Position numbers and translations under genes: made by a program. Shown piece by piece: positions 45,463 through 56,340 of a stretch of DNA of 64,000 nucleotides (its first letter is position 1; each line of letters starts with the position of its first letter). The stretch is from NCBI RefSeq assembly GCF_001446935.1, contig NZ_LKKK01000001.1, forward strand, positions 124,001-188,000. Direction: 5' to 3'. The notes beneath the pieces were generated by a model. That model made no database searches. It had not been told where the DNA came from and saw only the letters and a list, made by a program, of their open reading frames with translations. The stretch is from Pseudomonas sp. TTU2014-080ASC (lineage in GTDB: Bacteria > Pseudomonadota > Gammaproteobacteria > Pseudomonadales > Pseudomonadaceae).

Positions 45463-46074
45463 ATGCTAAAACTGACGCCACGCCAGGCGGAAATTCTCGC
45501 CTTTATCAAGCAGTGCCTAGAAGACAACGGCTATCCCCCTACACGCGCAGAAATCGCTACAGCGCTGGGGTTCAAGTCTCCTAACGCAGCCGAGGAGCAT
45601 CTCAAAGCGCTAGCCCGTAAAGGCGCAATCGAAATGACACCAGGCGCGTCTCGCGGCATTCGCATCCCGGGTTTTGAACCCAACAATAGCGATGAAGAAG
45701 GTTTGCCGGTAATCGGCAGGGTCGCTGCAGGCTCACCCATTCTGGCCCAACAGCACATTGAAGACTCCTGCAAGATCAACCCTGACTTCTTTCACCCTAA
45801 AGCCGATTACCTTCTGCGCGTGCGCGGCATGAGCATGAAAGATATCGGTATCTTTGATGGCGACCTCCTTGCTGTGCACACCACTCGCGAAGCCCGCAAT
45901 GGCCAAGTGGTTGTAGCCCGAATCGATGACGAAGTGACAGTCAAACGATTCAAACGCGAAGGCAACACCGTTTGGCTAATTGCAGAAAACCCCGAGTTCG
46001 CCCCTATTGAGGTCAATCTGGAAGAACAGGACTTGGTGATCGAAGGACTAAGTGTCGGCGTCATCCGCCGCTAA
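45463..46074 (+). CDS. lexA: SOS repressor LexA
   Basis: A 203-residue SOS repressor. The N-terminal winged helix is [20 protein letters not shown], then [20 protein letters not shown]. The self-cleavage site is Ala89-Gly90 in GRVAAGSP, with catalytic Ser124 (in GMSMKDIG) and Lys161. RecA on single-stranded DNA triggers cleavage, derepressing DNA-repair genes. I chose ATG 45463 since LexA in Pseudomonas starts M-x-KLTPRQ; ATG 45457 would add two residues. It is followed by sulA in the same transcript. Confidence 0.96.
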   Translation: MLKLTPRQAEILAFIKQCLEDNGYPPTRAEIATALGFKSPNAAEEHLKALARKGAIEMTPGASRGIRIPGFEPNNSDEEGLPVIGRVAAGSPILAQQHIEDSCKINPDFFHPKADYLLRVRGMSMKDIGIFDGDLLAVHTTREARNGQVVVARIDDEVTVKRFKREGNTVWLIAENPEFAPIEVNLEEQDLVIEGLSVGVIRR

Positions 46075-46084
46075 AGGAGTCAGC

Positions 46085-46558
46085 ATGCAGTTCCCGCTAC
46101 CACTGAACCGCCCACAACTGCGACTGTTTGACAGCCTGTTCGCCTCCGCCGCCGCAGACTGGCTTGAGGATTCTGAAACCGAGCCAGCTGCCGACACACA
46201 GAGCTCATTCAGCGAAATTTCGCTACGCGGCTCAGCGGGACACTGCCTGACACTGCTTGCCCCTATACTCAAAACCCTCAGTGACAATCAAGACGAGCGC
46301 TGGCTTACGCTCATTGCCCCGCCAACCAGCCTGACCCACAGCTGGCTACGTCAGTCCGGTCTCAATCAAGAGAAAATTCTGCTGCTACGCCCTCGCGGCA
46401 GCCAAAGTTCACTAGCGCTGGCTGAGGAGGCATTAAAACTGGGGCGTAGCCATACAGTTATAAGCTGGTTACACCCATTACCAAGCCATGCACGCAACCA
46501 ACTTGAGCGCGCAGCCCGTTCCGGCAAAGCTCAGAGCTTGAATATTAGCTTGGGCTAG
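46085..46558 (+). CDS. sulA: SOS cell-division inhibitor SulA
   Basis: A 157-residue protein, 10 bases after lexA with GGAG before its ATG. It resembles Pseudomonas SulA (SEISLRGSAGHCLTLLAPIL, then NQDERWLTLIAPPTSLTHSW, then GRSHTVISWLHPLP). SulA binds FtsZ and blocks septum formation during the SOS response; it is normally removed by Lon. The lexA-sulA operon is typical of pseudomonads, so both are controlled by the LexA boxes at 45.42-45.45 kb. Confidence 0.92.
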   Translation: MQFPLPLNRPQLRLFDSLFASAAADWLEDSETEPAADTQSSFSEISLRGSAGHCLTLLAPILKTLSDNQDERWLTLIAPPTSLTHSWLRQSGLNQEKILLLRPRGSQSSLALAEEALKLGRSHTVISWLHPLPSHARNQLERAARSGKAQSLNISLG

Positions 46559-46655
46559 TCAGGTGCTTGCAGTGGCAGGTACTACGCACTCATAGCGCCC
46601 CGTAACCTGCACTCGGCATTCAGTCTGAGCTGAAGGGCCCCAACGCACACAGCAC

Positions 46656-46892
46656 TTAGTGCAAAACGCGCGGAGTTTCTTCTTCCTGTTGGAAGTTATT
46701 TTCGGCCAATCGGCCAGCCATCTGCACGCCTACATTAAGCATGGCTTTGGCAACCTCAAGGTGCTGACCTTGTAAAAATGCTTTGGCATCTGCGGAAAAA
46801 TCCAGCACAACCAGAGACTCTTCATCCTCTGCACGACGCAATGCAATGCGTCCATCCGGCAGCTCGACAATTTCCAGAAATGACGTTGGCAT
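46656..46892 (-). CDS. Small conserved Pseudomonas protein of unknown function
   Basis: A 78-residue protein (PTSFLEIVELPDGRIALRRA, then FSADAKAFLQGQHLEVAKAM). The start at 46892 is chosen because GGAGAG lies 9 bases upstream, and the form starting MPTSFLEIV is the one I recall from P. aeruginosa. No motif is recognised. It is convergent with sulA, 98 bases away; that gap shows no clear terminator. It lies on the same strand as, and downstream of, the DUF6586-like gene. Confidence 0.8.
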   Translation of the reverse strand: MPTSFLEIVELPDGRIALRRAEDEESLVVLDFSADAKAFLQGQHLEVAKAMLNVGVQMAGRLAENNFQQEEETPRVLH

Positions 46893-46970
46893 TTGAAATA
46901 GCTCTCCACGAAAGGCCAATAGTGTACCAGCCAGATAGAGTCCCCCCTAGCCCGTCGGTACGCCCAAGCC

Positions 46971-47537
46971 TTACCACTCGCTTAAGGTTTGACGAAAACG
47001 CTGGGCCAGCCCCTTTAATTGCTGCCGCCACATTTCCAGCGTTTCATGATCAAGAAGCTGCTCAGCCTCATCCAGCGAAACCACACTGATCAGCGCTGCT
47101 GCCGGGTCCACCTTACCTTCTCGGGCAGGCTGCGGAGGTCTGAACATCTGGTTATAAGCTCTTAACAAGTTCGCCAGCCAGCTTTCAGGAGATTGAGCCA
47201 ATTCAACCAGTTCTCCAAGCTCCTGACTCGGCGCAGCCTCAAGCACGTCCGGGCGCAAGAATGATTCTGCACGCGGCGCATCATACCCAGGCAAACGGTA
47301 ATAACCTGCAATTTCATGGCATAGCCCAAGCAATGCGCCATACAGATGGAACAGAGCCGACTCGCGCTCTGCCTGTATCACCGCAAGTGCATTGAGATTA
47401 TGCGCTTGCTCCGCCTTACGCCAAGACTCAAGAGCCAGGCCGGCATAAAAGATCTTTTGGTTGGTACGAGTATAGAGCTCTTGGGCCACGCTGGCATTCC
47501 CCACTACATAACTGAACACCTGAGTGCGCCTACCCAT
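46971..47537 (-). CDS. Conserved helical protein, DUF6586-like
   Basis: A 188-residue cytoplasmic, mostly helical protein (YTRTNQKIFYAGLALESWRK, AVIQAERESALFHLYGALLG). It matches the DUF6586 group of Pseudomonas proteins, named here from memory. It lies 21 bases after topA on the same strand, so it is probably co-transcribed with it. No catalytic motif visible. Function unknown. Confidence 0.75.
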   Translation of the reverse strand: MGRRTQVFSYVVGNASVAQELYTRTNQKIFYAGLALESWRKAEQAHNLNALAVIQAERESALFHLYGALLGLCHEIAGYYRLPGYDAPRAESFLRPDVLEAAPSQELGELVELAQSPESWLANLLRAYNQMFRPPQPAREGKVDPAAALISVVSLDEAEQLLDHETLEMWRQQLKGLAQRFRQTLSEW

Positions 47538-47558
47538 TTAGACGCACACGCCATCCCA

Positions 47559-50168
47559 TTAACTCTTATCTTCGACTTTCCACTTACTGCCGTCATAGAA
47601 CGCACGCCAGCCTGTAGGCTTACCATCTACCTCGGTCTGCACGTACTGCTCTTTAGTCTTGCGACTGTAGCGGACAACGGCAGGTCGGCCCTGACTATCT
47701 TTGGCGGGAGCATCGCACAGATAGTGGTATTTCGGATCAATCTCGTCGCGATGCGGAATCAACTCCAGCACCAGCGGCGCACGGGTTTCACGGTTTTTAG
47801 GGAACTGACTGGCCGCTAGGAAAAGCCCAGATGCACCGTCACGCAAAATGTAGGTGTCATCCACCTTTTCGCACTTCAGCTCCGGCATTTTTACCGGATC
47901 CATCTTCGGCGGTGCGGCCTCACCACTTTTCAGTAGTTTGCGGGTGTTTTTACATTCACTGTTAGTACAACCAAAGAACTTGCCAAAACGGCCAGTCTTG
48001 AGCTGCATTTCGCTGCCGCATTTATCACATTCCAAGCTCGGACCTTCATAACCCTTAATCCGGTACTGCCCTTGCTCGATCTCATAACCGGTGCAATCAG
48101 GGTTGTTACCACAGATGTGCAGTTTGCGACTCTCGTCCAGCAGGTAAGCATCCATCGCATTGGAACAAATCGGACAACGACGCTTGCCAAGCAGAACACG
48201 GGATTCAGACTCTCCCTCGTCATCCGCAGCAATCTCATCACCCGGCACCAAATTGACCGTAGCCTTACAACGCTCTTTAGGTGGCAACGCATAACCAGAA
48301 CAGCCGAGGAACACGCCAGTAGATGCAGTTCGAATCGTCATCGGACGACCACACTCACGGCATGGAATATCGGTCATGGTTGGCGAGTTAGCGCGCATTC
48401 CGCTGTCGCTTGATTCTGCAGCTTCCAGCTTTTTCTTGAAATCTCCGTAGAACGCATCGAGCAGGTTCTTCCACTCGCGTTCACCTTGAGCAACATCGTC
48501 TAGATGCTCTTCCATGCGCGCGGTGAAACCATAATCCATCAGATTTGAAAAGCTCTCGCCCAATCGGTCAGTGACGATCTCGCCCATCTTTTCCGAATAG
48601 AAACGACGGTTATGCAAGGTTACGTAACCACGATCCTGGATGGTGCCAATGATGGCCGCATACGTCGAAGGACGACCAATGCCCCGCTTTTCCATTTCCT
48701 TGACCAGGCTGGCTTCAGAGTAACGCGCTGGCGGCTTGGTAAAATGCTGGCTGGGATCAAGCTTGAGCAACTTCAGTGCTTCACCCTGAGCCATTTCCGG
48801 CAGTACATCATCTTCGCCAGGCTTGCTCTGTTGCGGCAGCACGCGGGTATAGCCGTCAAATTTAAGAATACGACCCTTGGCACGCAGCTCAAACTTGCCT
48901 GCGGCCACTGTAACAGCGGTGGACAGGTATTCGGCGGGCGGCATTTGGCACGCCACAAACTGACGCCAGATCAGGTCATAAAGACGCTCAGCATCACGCT
49001 CCATACCCGATAGCTGAGTAGGCTTGAGGTTGACATCGGAAGGGCGAATCGCTTCGTGCGCCTCTTGAGCCCCTTCTTTGCTGCTGTAATACAGCGGTTT
49101 GGCAGGCAGGTACTTGCCCCCAAACTCTGACTCAATAAAGCCGCGAACCATGTTCAATGCATCGACCGACAAGTTGGTCGAGTCGGTACGCATGTAGGTG
49201 ATGTAGCCAGCTTCATACAAGCGTTGAGCCATCATCATTGTTTTCTTCACACCAAAGCCCAGACGATTGCTCGCGGCCTGTTGCAAAGTTGAGGTAATGA
49301 AGGGGGCAGAAGGCTTACTGCTAGTGGGTTTGTCTTCACGCTTGCTGACGCTATAGGCGGATGACTTTAGCGCTTCCAGCGCGGCCATAGCCTGCGCTTC
49401 ATTGAGCGGCTTAAATGCCTCGCCGTTTTCACGCACAACTTCGAAACGCACTTTATCGCCCCGCCCGCTGGCTAGGTCTGCGTGCATTTCCCAATATTCT
49501 TCCGGCACAAACGCACGGATTTCTTTCTCGCGCTCAACGACCAGCTTTACCGCAACCGACTGCACACGACCTGCGGACAGGCCACGGGCGATCTTAGACC
49601 ACAGCAGCGGTGAGACCATGTAGCCCACGACACGGTCAAGGAAGCGACGCGCTTGCTGGGCATTGACGCGGTTGATATCCAGCTCACCCGGTTCAGAAAA
49701 CGCGTCCTGAATGGCTTTCTTGGTGATTTCGTTGAACACCACACGCTTGTAGCGACTGTCATCGCCGCCAATGGATTCCCGCAGGTGCCATGCAATGGCC
49801 TCCCCTTCGCGGTCCAAGTCGGTTGCGAGATAGATGGTGTCAGCATCTTTGGCCAAGCGGCGAAGCTCGTCTACGACCTTCTCTTTGCCTGGGAGGATCT
49901 CGTACTTGGCCTTCCAGCCATGTTCCGGATCGACGCCCATGCGGGCAAACAACTGACGGCGGGCTTTTTCCTTCGGCGACAGAGCTGGAGCCTCACCGGC
50001 GGCAGCCTTGCCTCGTTTGGCAGGCTCTTTGGCAGCAGTGGCCGAGCCACTGGTAGGAAGGTCGCGGATATGACCGATGCTCGACTTCACCACGTACTGG
50101 CTACCCAGATACTTGTTGATGGTCTTGGCCTTGGCCGGGGATTCCACGATGACCAGCGATTTGCCCAT
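47559..50168 (-). CDS. topA: DNA topoisomerase I
   Basis: An 869-residue type IA topoisomerase that relaxes negative supercoils. The TOPRIM domain (3-150) has Glu9 in VIVESPAKA and the metal triad in [10 protein letters not shown] (Asp117, Asp119, Glu121). The active-site Tyr325 is in [11 protein letters not shown]. Four zinc-ribbon-type repeats follow in the C-terminal third ([49 protein letters not shown]). An Ala/Pro/Lys insertion (about 42-66) sits inside TOPRIM. Normal length for Pseudomonas. Confidence 0.96.
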   Translation of the reverse strand: MGKSLVIVESPAKAKTINKYLGSQYVVKSSIGHIRDLPTSGSATAAKEPAKRGKAAAGEAPALSPKEKARRQLFARMGVDPEHGWKAKYEILPGKEKVVDELRRLAKDADTIYLATDLDREGEAIAWHLRESIGGDDSRYKRVVFNEITKKAIQDAFSEPGELDINRVNAQQARRFLDRVVGYMVSPLLWSKIARGLSAGRVQSVAVKLVVEREKEIRAFVPEEYWEMHADLASGRGDKVRFEVVRENGEAFKPLNEAQAMAALEALKSSAYSVSKREDKPTSSKPSAPFITSTLQQAASNRLGFGVKKTMMMAQRLYEAGYITYMRTDSTNLSVDALNMVRGFIESEFGGKYLPAKPLYYSSKEGAQEAHEAIRPSDVNLKPTQLSGMERDAERLYDLIWRQFVACQMPPAEYLSTAVTVAAGKFELRAKGRILKFDGYTRVLPQQSKPGEDDVLPEMAQGEALKLLKLDPSQHFTKPPARYSEASLVKEMEKRGIGRPSTYAAIIGTIQDRGYVTLHNRRFYSEKMGEIVTDRLGESFSNLMDYGFTARMEEHLDDVAQGEREWKNLLDAFYGDFKKKLEAAESSDSGMRANSPTMTDIPCRECGRPMTIRTASTGVFLGCSGYALPPKERCKATVNLVPGDEIAADDEGESESRVLLGKRRCPICSNAMDAYLLDESRKLHICGNNPDCTGYEIEQGQYRIKGYEGPSLECDKCGSEMQLKTGRFGKFFGCTNSECKNTRKLLKSGEAAPPKMDPVKMPELKCEKVDDTYILRDGASGLFLAASQFPKNRETRAPLVLELIPHRDEIDPKYHYLCDAPAKDSQGRPAVVRYSRKTKEQYVQTEVDGKPTGWRAFYDGSKWKVEDKS

Positions 50169-50291
50169 GGATTGGAAAATTCCTGAAATTCGATAAATAA
50201 AAAGCGGGGGTGCAGTACAGATACTAATGCGGCACCGCTATATATAGTGGCGGTCCAGCCAAGGTCAAGTTCAGTGACTGATCGACATGAC

Positions 50292-50540
50292 TCAAGACCG
50301 AGTCAATACAGAGGTTTCTGCTTGGATTAAAGCAAAACGCTGAACCAACTCTCCTTCGACCTCAACAGTACTGCAGAACATGTCCAACGGCCTCAGCCAC
50401 AACCCGAACTCGCCATAGAGTGCCTGATAAACCACCATTGGCTCCTCTGTTTCTGTGTGACGCGCTACACCAAAGACACGATACTCGGGACCTTTGTAAT
50501 GCCGATATAGACCAGGCTGGATCTGCAAGTCTGTACTCAT
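50292..50540 (-). CDS. DUF1653-family protein
   Basis: An 82-residue protein of the DUF1653 family (IQPGLYRHYKGPEYRVFGVA; HTETEEPMVVYQALYGEFGL; LWLRPLDMFCSTVEVEG). The fold is a small beta-barrel of unknown role, common beside topA or fad genes in pseudomonads as I recall. The ATG at 50540 is preceded by a copy of CTGTACTCAT that recurs 17 bases upstream; there is no strong ribosome site. It sits 13 bases after the fadA terminator, so it may be expressed from read-through. Confidence 0.85.
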   Translation of the reverse strand: MSTDLQIQPGLYRHYKGPEYRVFGVARHTETEEPMVVYQALYGEFGLWLRPLDMFCSTVEVEGELVQRFALIQAETSVLTRS

Positions 50541-50552
50541 CGAAACCTGTAC

Positions 50553-50587
50553 TCATAAAAACAAAAACCGGGGCCAAGGCCCCGGTT
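50553..50587 (-). terminator. Intrinsic terminator of fadBA
   Basis: A 10-bp perfect stem (AACCGGGGCC with GGCCCCGGTT) and a 2-base loop, opening to a wider loop in practice, with TTTTTGTTTTT following on the minus strand. It lies 20 bases after fadA. Confidence 0.9.
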
Positions 50588-50606
50588 ACGTTTCTCACAC
50601 CTGCAA

Positions 50607-51797
<1,191 letters not shown>

Positions 51798-51812
51798 CTA
51801 GTCGTTGCGCGC

Positions 51813-53960
<2,148 letters not shown>

Positions 53961-54430
53961 CAACTGATCTCCACGGTATGGAAGCTGAACAGTACACATC
54001 GGAGCCAACCAGCAAGCTACTCCACAGATGAATTCTGGAATGTAGCCCCAATCAGCCTGGCACACCCACCGACGCGATAATCGGGCTGGAATGCGCTTGC
54101 TCTCGAACAAACGCTCAATTCATACGCCCGTTTGATTTGGGTGTGCACACATTCACGGAAAAGCCAGCGCTTGTCAATTGGGAGTTTCAGGCTTATTGGC
54201 CTGTACAAAAAATTACGTTTTAACCACTGAAAGACGCGCAAAAACTCTGATAGAGCGCCTGCTTGTTCAAGCATCACTGAATTAAGTGACAGTCAGCTGA
54301 CGCTATGCACACCTTAAATCAAGATTCAGAGCAGTCCCATTGGCAGGCTGAATCTTGGCTAATGCAGCGGGTGAATTAGCGACCTGACACAATGGTCAAA
54401 AGTCATGCTTATGAAATGCGCTGTAACCAG
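53961..54430. other. Intergenic region upstream of fadB
   Basis: About 470 bases carrying the fadB promoter and, at its far end, the promoter of the candidate small RNA. I see PsrA half-sites (CAAAC near 54108 and GTTTG near 54129) but separated by 16-17 bases, not the usual 2-4, so no operator is called. No other gene or repeat is visible. Confidence 0.4.
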
Positions 54431-54437
54431 CTACACT
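54431..54437 (+). promoter_or_regulatory. RpoS-like -10 element of the candidate sRNA
   Basis: CTACACT, preceded by G and followed by AGG, matches the sigma-S extended -10 consensus (KCTAYRCT) closely. No good -35 (TTGACA) is seen 16-18 bases upstream, which is common for RpoS promoters. Confidence 0.6.
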
Positions 54438-54442
54438 AGGCA

Positions 54443-54541
54443 GATTGAATCCAGCAATCATTGCTGAAGCGATGATTTGCGCCACCGATTTCCGGCCTGC
54501 CTGGCCAGTCTTAAGCCCAGACTCGTTCTGGGCTTTCTTTT
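54443..54541 (+). ncRNA. Candidate small RNA of about 100 nucleotides
   Basis: A plus-strand unit in a region with no plus-strand gene. It has the -10 element CTACACT (54431-54437), an internal hairpin CAGCAA-TCA-TTGCTG (54452-54466) and a GC-rich single-stranded middle (CCGGCCTGCCTGGCC, near 54492). It ends in an intrinsic terminator of 9 bp (AAGCCCAGA with TCTGGGCTT, 54513-54535) and TCTTTTTC. Reverse-strand reading gives no T-tract, so the terminator works only on plus. The pattern (RpoS promoter, two hairpins, about 100 nucleotides) recalls Pseudomonas sRNAs of the P16/RgsA type, but I cannot confirm identity. No ORF is visible in it. Confidence 0.6.
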
Positions 54542-54543
54542 TC
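54513..54543 (+). terminator. Intrinsic terminator of the candidate sRNA
   Basis: A 9-bp perfect stem, 5-base loop and TCTTTTTC tail on the plus strand. There is no plus-strand coding gene for over 7 kb upstream on this strand in the fad-topA stretch, which is why it signals a separate transcript. Confidence 0.85.
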
Positions 54544-54979
54544 AGGCTTGCGACTTAAGAAATTCTGCCACGCGTTCCAGAGCGTCCAGCCCACCACGCT
54601 CGCCCCACCACACAGCCAACATCCGCTCATTGGCTTCAACCTTATATACGTCTCCCGGCAAGACACGTAACTGCTCAAGCAAGAGCGTGCTATCGCATGG
54701 CTCACGCCATTTGTTCAGCCACACTCCAGGCTCTGCCTGCCAGTAGCACCATGTATCTTTACTGCCACGACGGCGGGCACGGTGGTAGTGTGGACACGAA
54801 TCAGGCGGTGCCTGCATCATCCAGTGCGGCCACTGCTGGGGGGACAGCTGCATCGCCAATCCCATGCGGCGCGCCTGAAGACGCACATCCATACGCCCAC
54901 GCTGGCGACTGGAAGGCATCAATAAGGACAACGGGCTCAGCACCAAAGCCAGCAATAACAGCATTAACCAATAATTCAT
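54542..54979 (-). CDS. Small membrane-anchored protein of unknown function
   Basis: A 145-residue protein. Residues 2-21 are a hydrophobic N-terminal anchor (NYWLMLLLLALVLSPLSLLM). The rest is an Arg- and Trp-rich soluble domain (QLSPQQWPHWMMQAPPDSCP, then TWCYWQAEPGVWLNKWREPC) with several Cys and Trp residues, ending in VYKVEANERMLAVWWGERG. I do not recognise a family; a similar unnamed gene sits beside the universal stress protein in P. aeruginosa as I recall. The ATG at 54979 is chosen for the anchor; the frame extends to 55048. It is convergent with the candidate sRNA. Confidence 0.7.
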   Translation of the reverse strand: MNYWLMLLLLALVLSPLSLLMPSSRQRGRMDVRLQARRMGLAMQLSPQQWPHWMMQAPPDSCPHYHRARRRGSKDTWCYWQAEPGVWLNKWREPCDSTLLLEQLRVLPGDVYKVEANERMLAVWWGERGGLDALERVAEFLKSQA

Positions 54980-55062
54980 TACATATCTCGCAGGCCGTAG
55001 CCTGTCACTGGAAAACCGGGAAGGCCATACTAAAACCATCGACCTCAATAGGAGTAACTGCC

Positions 55063-55503
55063 ATGCCTTACCAGCACATTCTGGTCGCTGTAGACCTGAC
55101 TGAAGAGTGCGACCCGGTCATGCATCGGGCACAGAAAGTGGCCGCTGCGACCGGCGCTCAATTATCCGTGGTTCATGTCGTGGAACCAATGGCCATGGCC
55201 TTTGGTGGCGATGTACCAATGGACCTGTCGATGCTGCAGCAACAGCAATTTGATCAAGCCCGCCAGCGTCTTGACTCATTCACAGGTAAATACCCTGATT
55301 TGAGCGAGGACCGCCGCCACCTGACCTACGGCCAGCCACGCCAGGAAATTCACCGCTTGGCACAGGAACAGGGCTGCGACCTCATCATTGTGGGCAGTCA
55401 TGGCCGCCATGGCCTTGCATTGCTGCTGGGTTCTACCGCTAACGACGTTCTCCACAGCGCGCCCTGCGATGTACTTGCTGTGCGCCTGAAAAAGCCCGAG
55501 TAA
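55063..55503 (+). CDS. Universal stress protein (UspA family)
   Basis: A 146-residue Usp-domain protein. N-terminal strand MPYQHILVAVDLTEECD. The ATP-binding pattern G-2x-G-9x-G-S is complete: VGSHGRHGLALLLGSTANDVLHSAPCDVLAV (in pieces, near residues 108-138). UspA proteins are induced by starvation and stress and bind ATP or adenylated compounds. It is divergent from the membrane-anchored unknown, with 83 bases between. GGAG precedes the ATG. A 13-bp hairpin follows the stop. Confidence 0.92.
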   Translation: MPYQHILVAVDLTEECDPVMHRAQKVAAATGAQLSVVHVVEPMAMAFGGDVPMDLSMLQQQQFDQARQRLDSFTGKYPDLSEDRRHLTYGQPRQEIHRLAQEQGCDLIIVGSHGRHGLALLLGSTANDVLHSAPCDVLAVRLKKPE

Positions 55504-55514
55504 GGTGCGCCAAA

Positions 55515-55560
55515 GCTGAAACACTCAGCCGCCTGCCGGTGAGTGTTTCAGCCTGTTCTA
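55515..55560. terminator. Hairpin between usp and the Cys-rich unknown
   Basis: A 13-bp perfect stem (GCTGAAACACTCA with its complement at 55540-55552) and a 12-base loop, then CTGTTCTA. It sits between convergent genes and is probably a terminator for usp. Confidence 0.6.
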
Positions 55561-55593
55561 AGTCAGAGCTTGTAGGACGCCTTAAGCGCCCCG

Positions 55594-56280
55594 TCAGCCC
55601 ATTGTGTCGTTGCCTCCCATCACCAGAGGCCGAATTTTCTGCAGCTGTGTTTCCAGCGAATAGGTGATGCTTGAGGACATCGAGAAAAAGCTAAGAAAAG
55701 CCTTTAGGTTCGAATCACCCTCACAGGTTGCCTGAATCCGCTGCCAGAAGGCCTGATTCACCAGCTGCAGCTGCTGAAAGGTGCGCACCAGACCTTTCAG
55801 ATCCCAATCAGCAATGCGGCCTTCTCTTTGATTGAAGTACTGCTGAGTCAGATACAGCGACACCACTCGCAGGGTGAACTCTTTGCTATTGGCAAAAGGC
55901 AGATGGTGCAGCGCCATAGGTTTGAGTTTATTCAGAACTGGACACGCACTGGTGGCCATGATCACGCCCAGCAGCGCACGCAGCCCCTCCTCCAGCCCCA
56001 GGTATTTCGCGTATTCGCGATCCGGCGTGCGCACGGATACCGAAGCTTTCTGGAATGCTGGCAGGCCCTGAAAATCTTCAATAACCCGATGTAAATCTAC
56101 AGCGGCCGGACAGTGGCTGTATTGGTCACGGCTGAGCGGGCAGTTGCTGCACTTTTCATGCTCCAGTCGCGCCCACTCAGGCGCATGCTGTGCATCCTGC
56201 GCGCAATAGATGCGATCCAGCTCAATCTTGTAGCTGAACTGGTGATCGTCATCGAGGATGATGCTGTACTCGATACTCAT
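55594..56280 (-). CDS. Conserved Cys-containing protein of unknown function
   Basis: A 228-residue cytoplasmic protein of no family I recognise. The N-terminal part (SIEYSIILDDDHQFSYKIEL) is followed by a four-Cys cluster: CAQDAQHAPEW, then CSNCPLSRDQYSHCPAA (Cys near 23, 40, 43, 54), which could bind zinc or an Fe-S cluster. The middle and C-terminal parts are helical. GGGGA lies 5 bases before the ATG at 56280; the frame also opens at 56331. It lies 60 bases behind uup on the same strand. I recall a similar hypothetical gene at this place in P. aeruginosa. Confidence 0.75.
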   Translation of the reverse strand: MSIEYSIILDDDHQFSYKIELDRIYCAQDAQHAPEWARLEHEKCSNCPLSRDQYSHCPAAVDLHRVIEDFQGLPAFQKASVSVRTPDREYAKYLGLEEGLRALLGVIMATSACPVLNKLKPMALHHLPFANSKEFTLRVVSLYLTQQYFNQREGRIADWDLKGLVRTFQQLQLVNQAFWQRIQATCEGDSNLKAFLSFFSMSSSITYSLETQLQKIRPLVMGGNDTMG

Positions 56281-56340
56281 ATATGTCCCCGCCAGATACT
56301 TCAAAATCCTGTCTGAAACCGCATCACCCACACGCGACCG

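Noticed and set aside
54104..54135. PsrA operator before fadB
   Set aside because: CAAAC and GTTTG half-sites are about 17 bases apart instead of 2-4.
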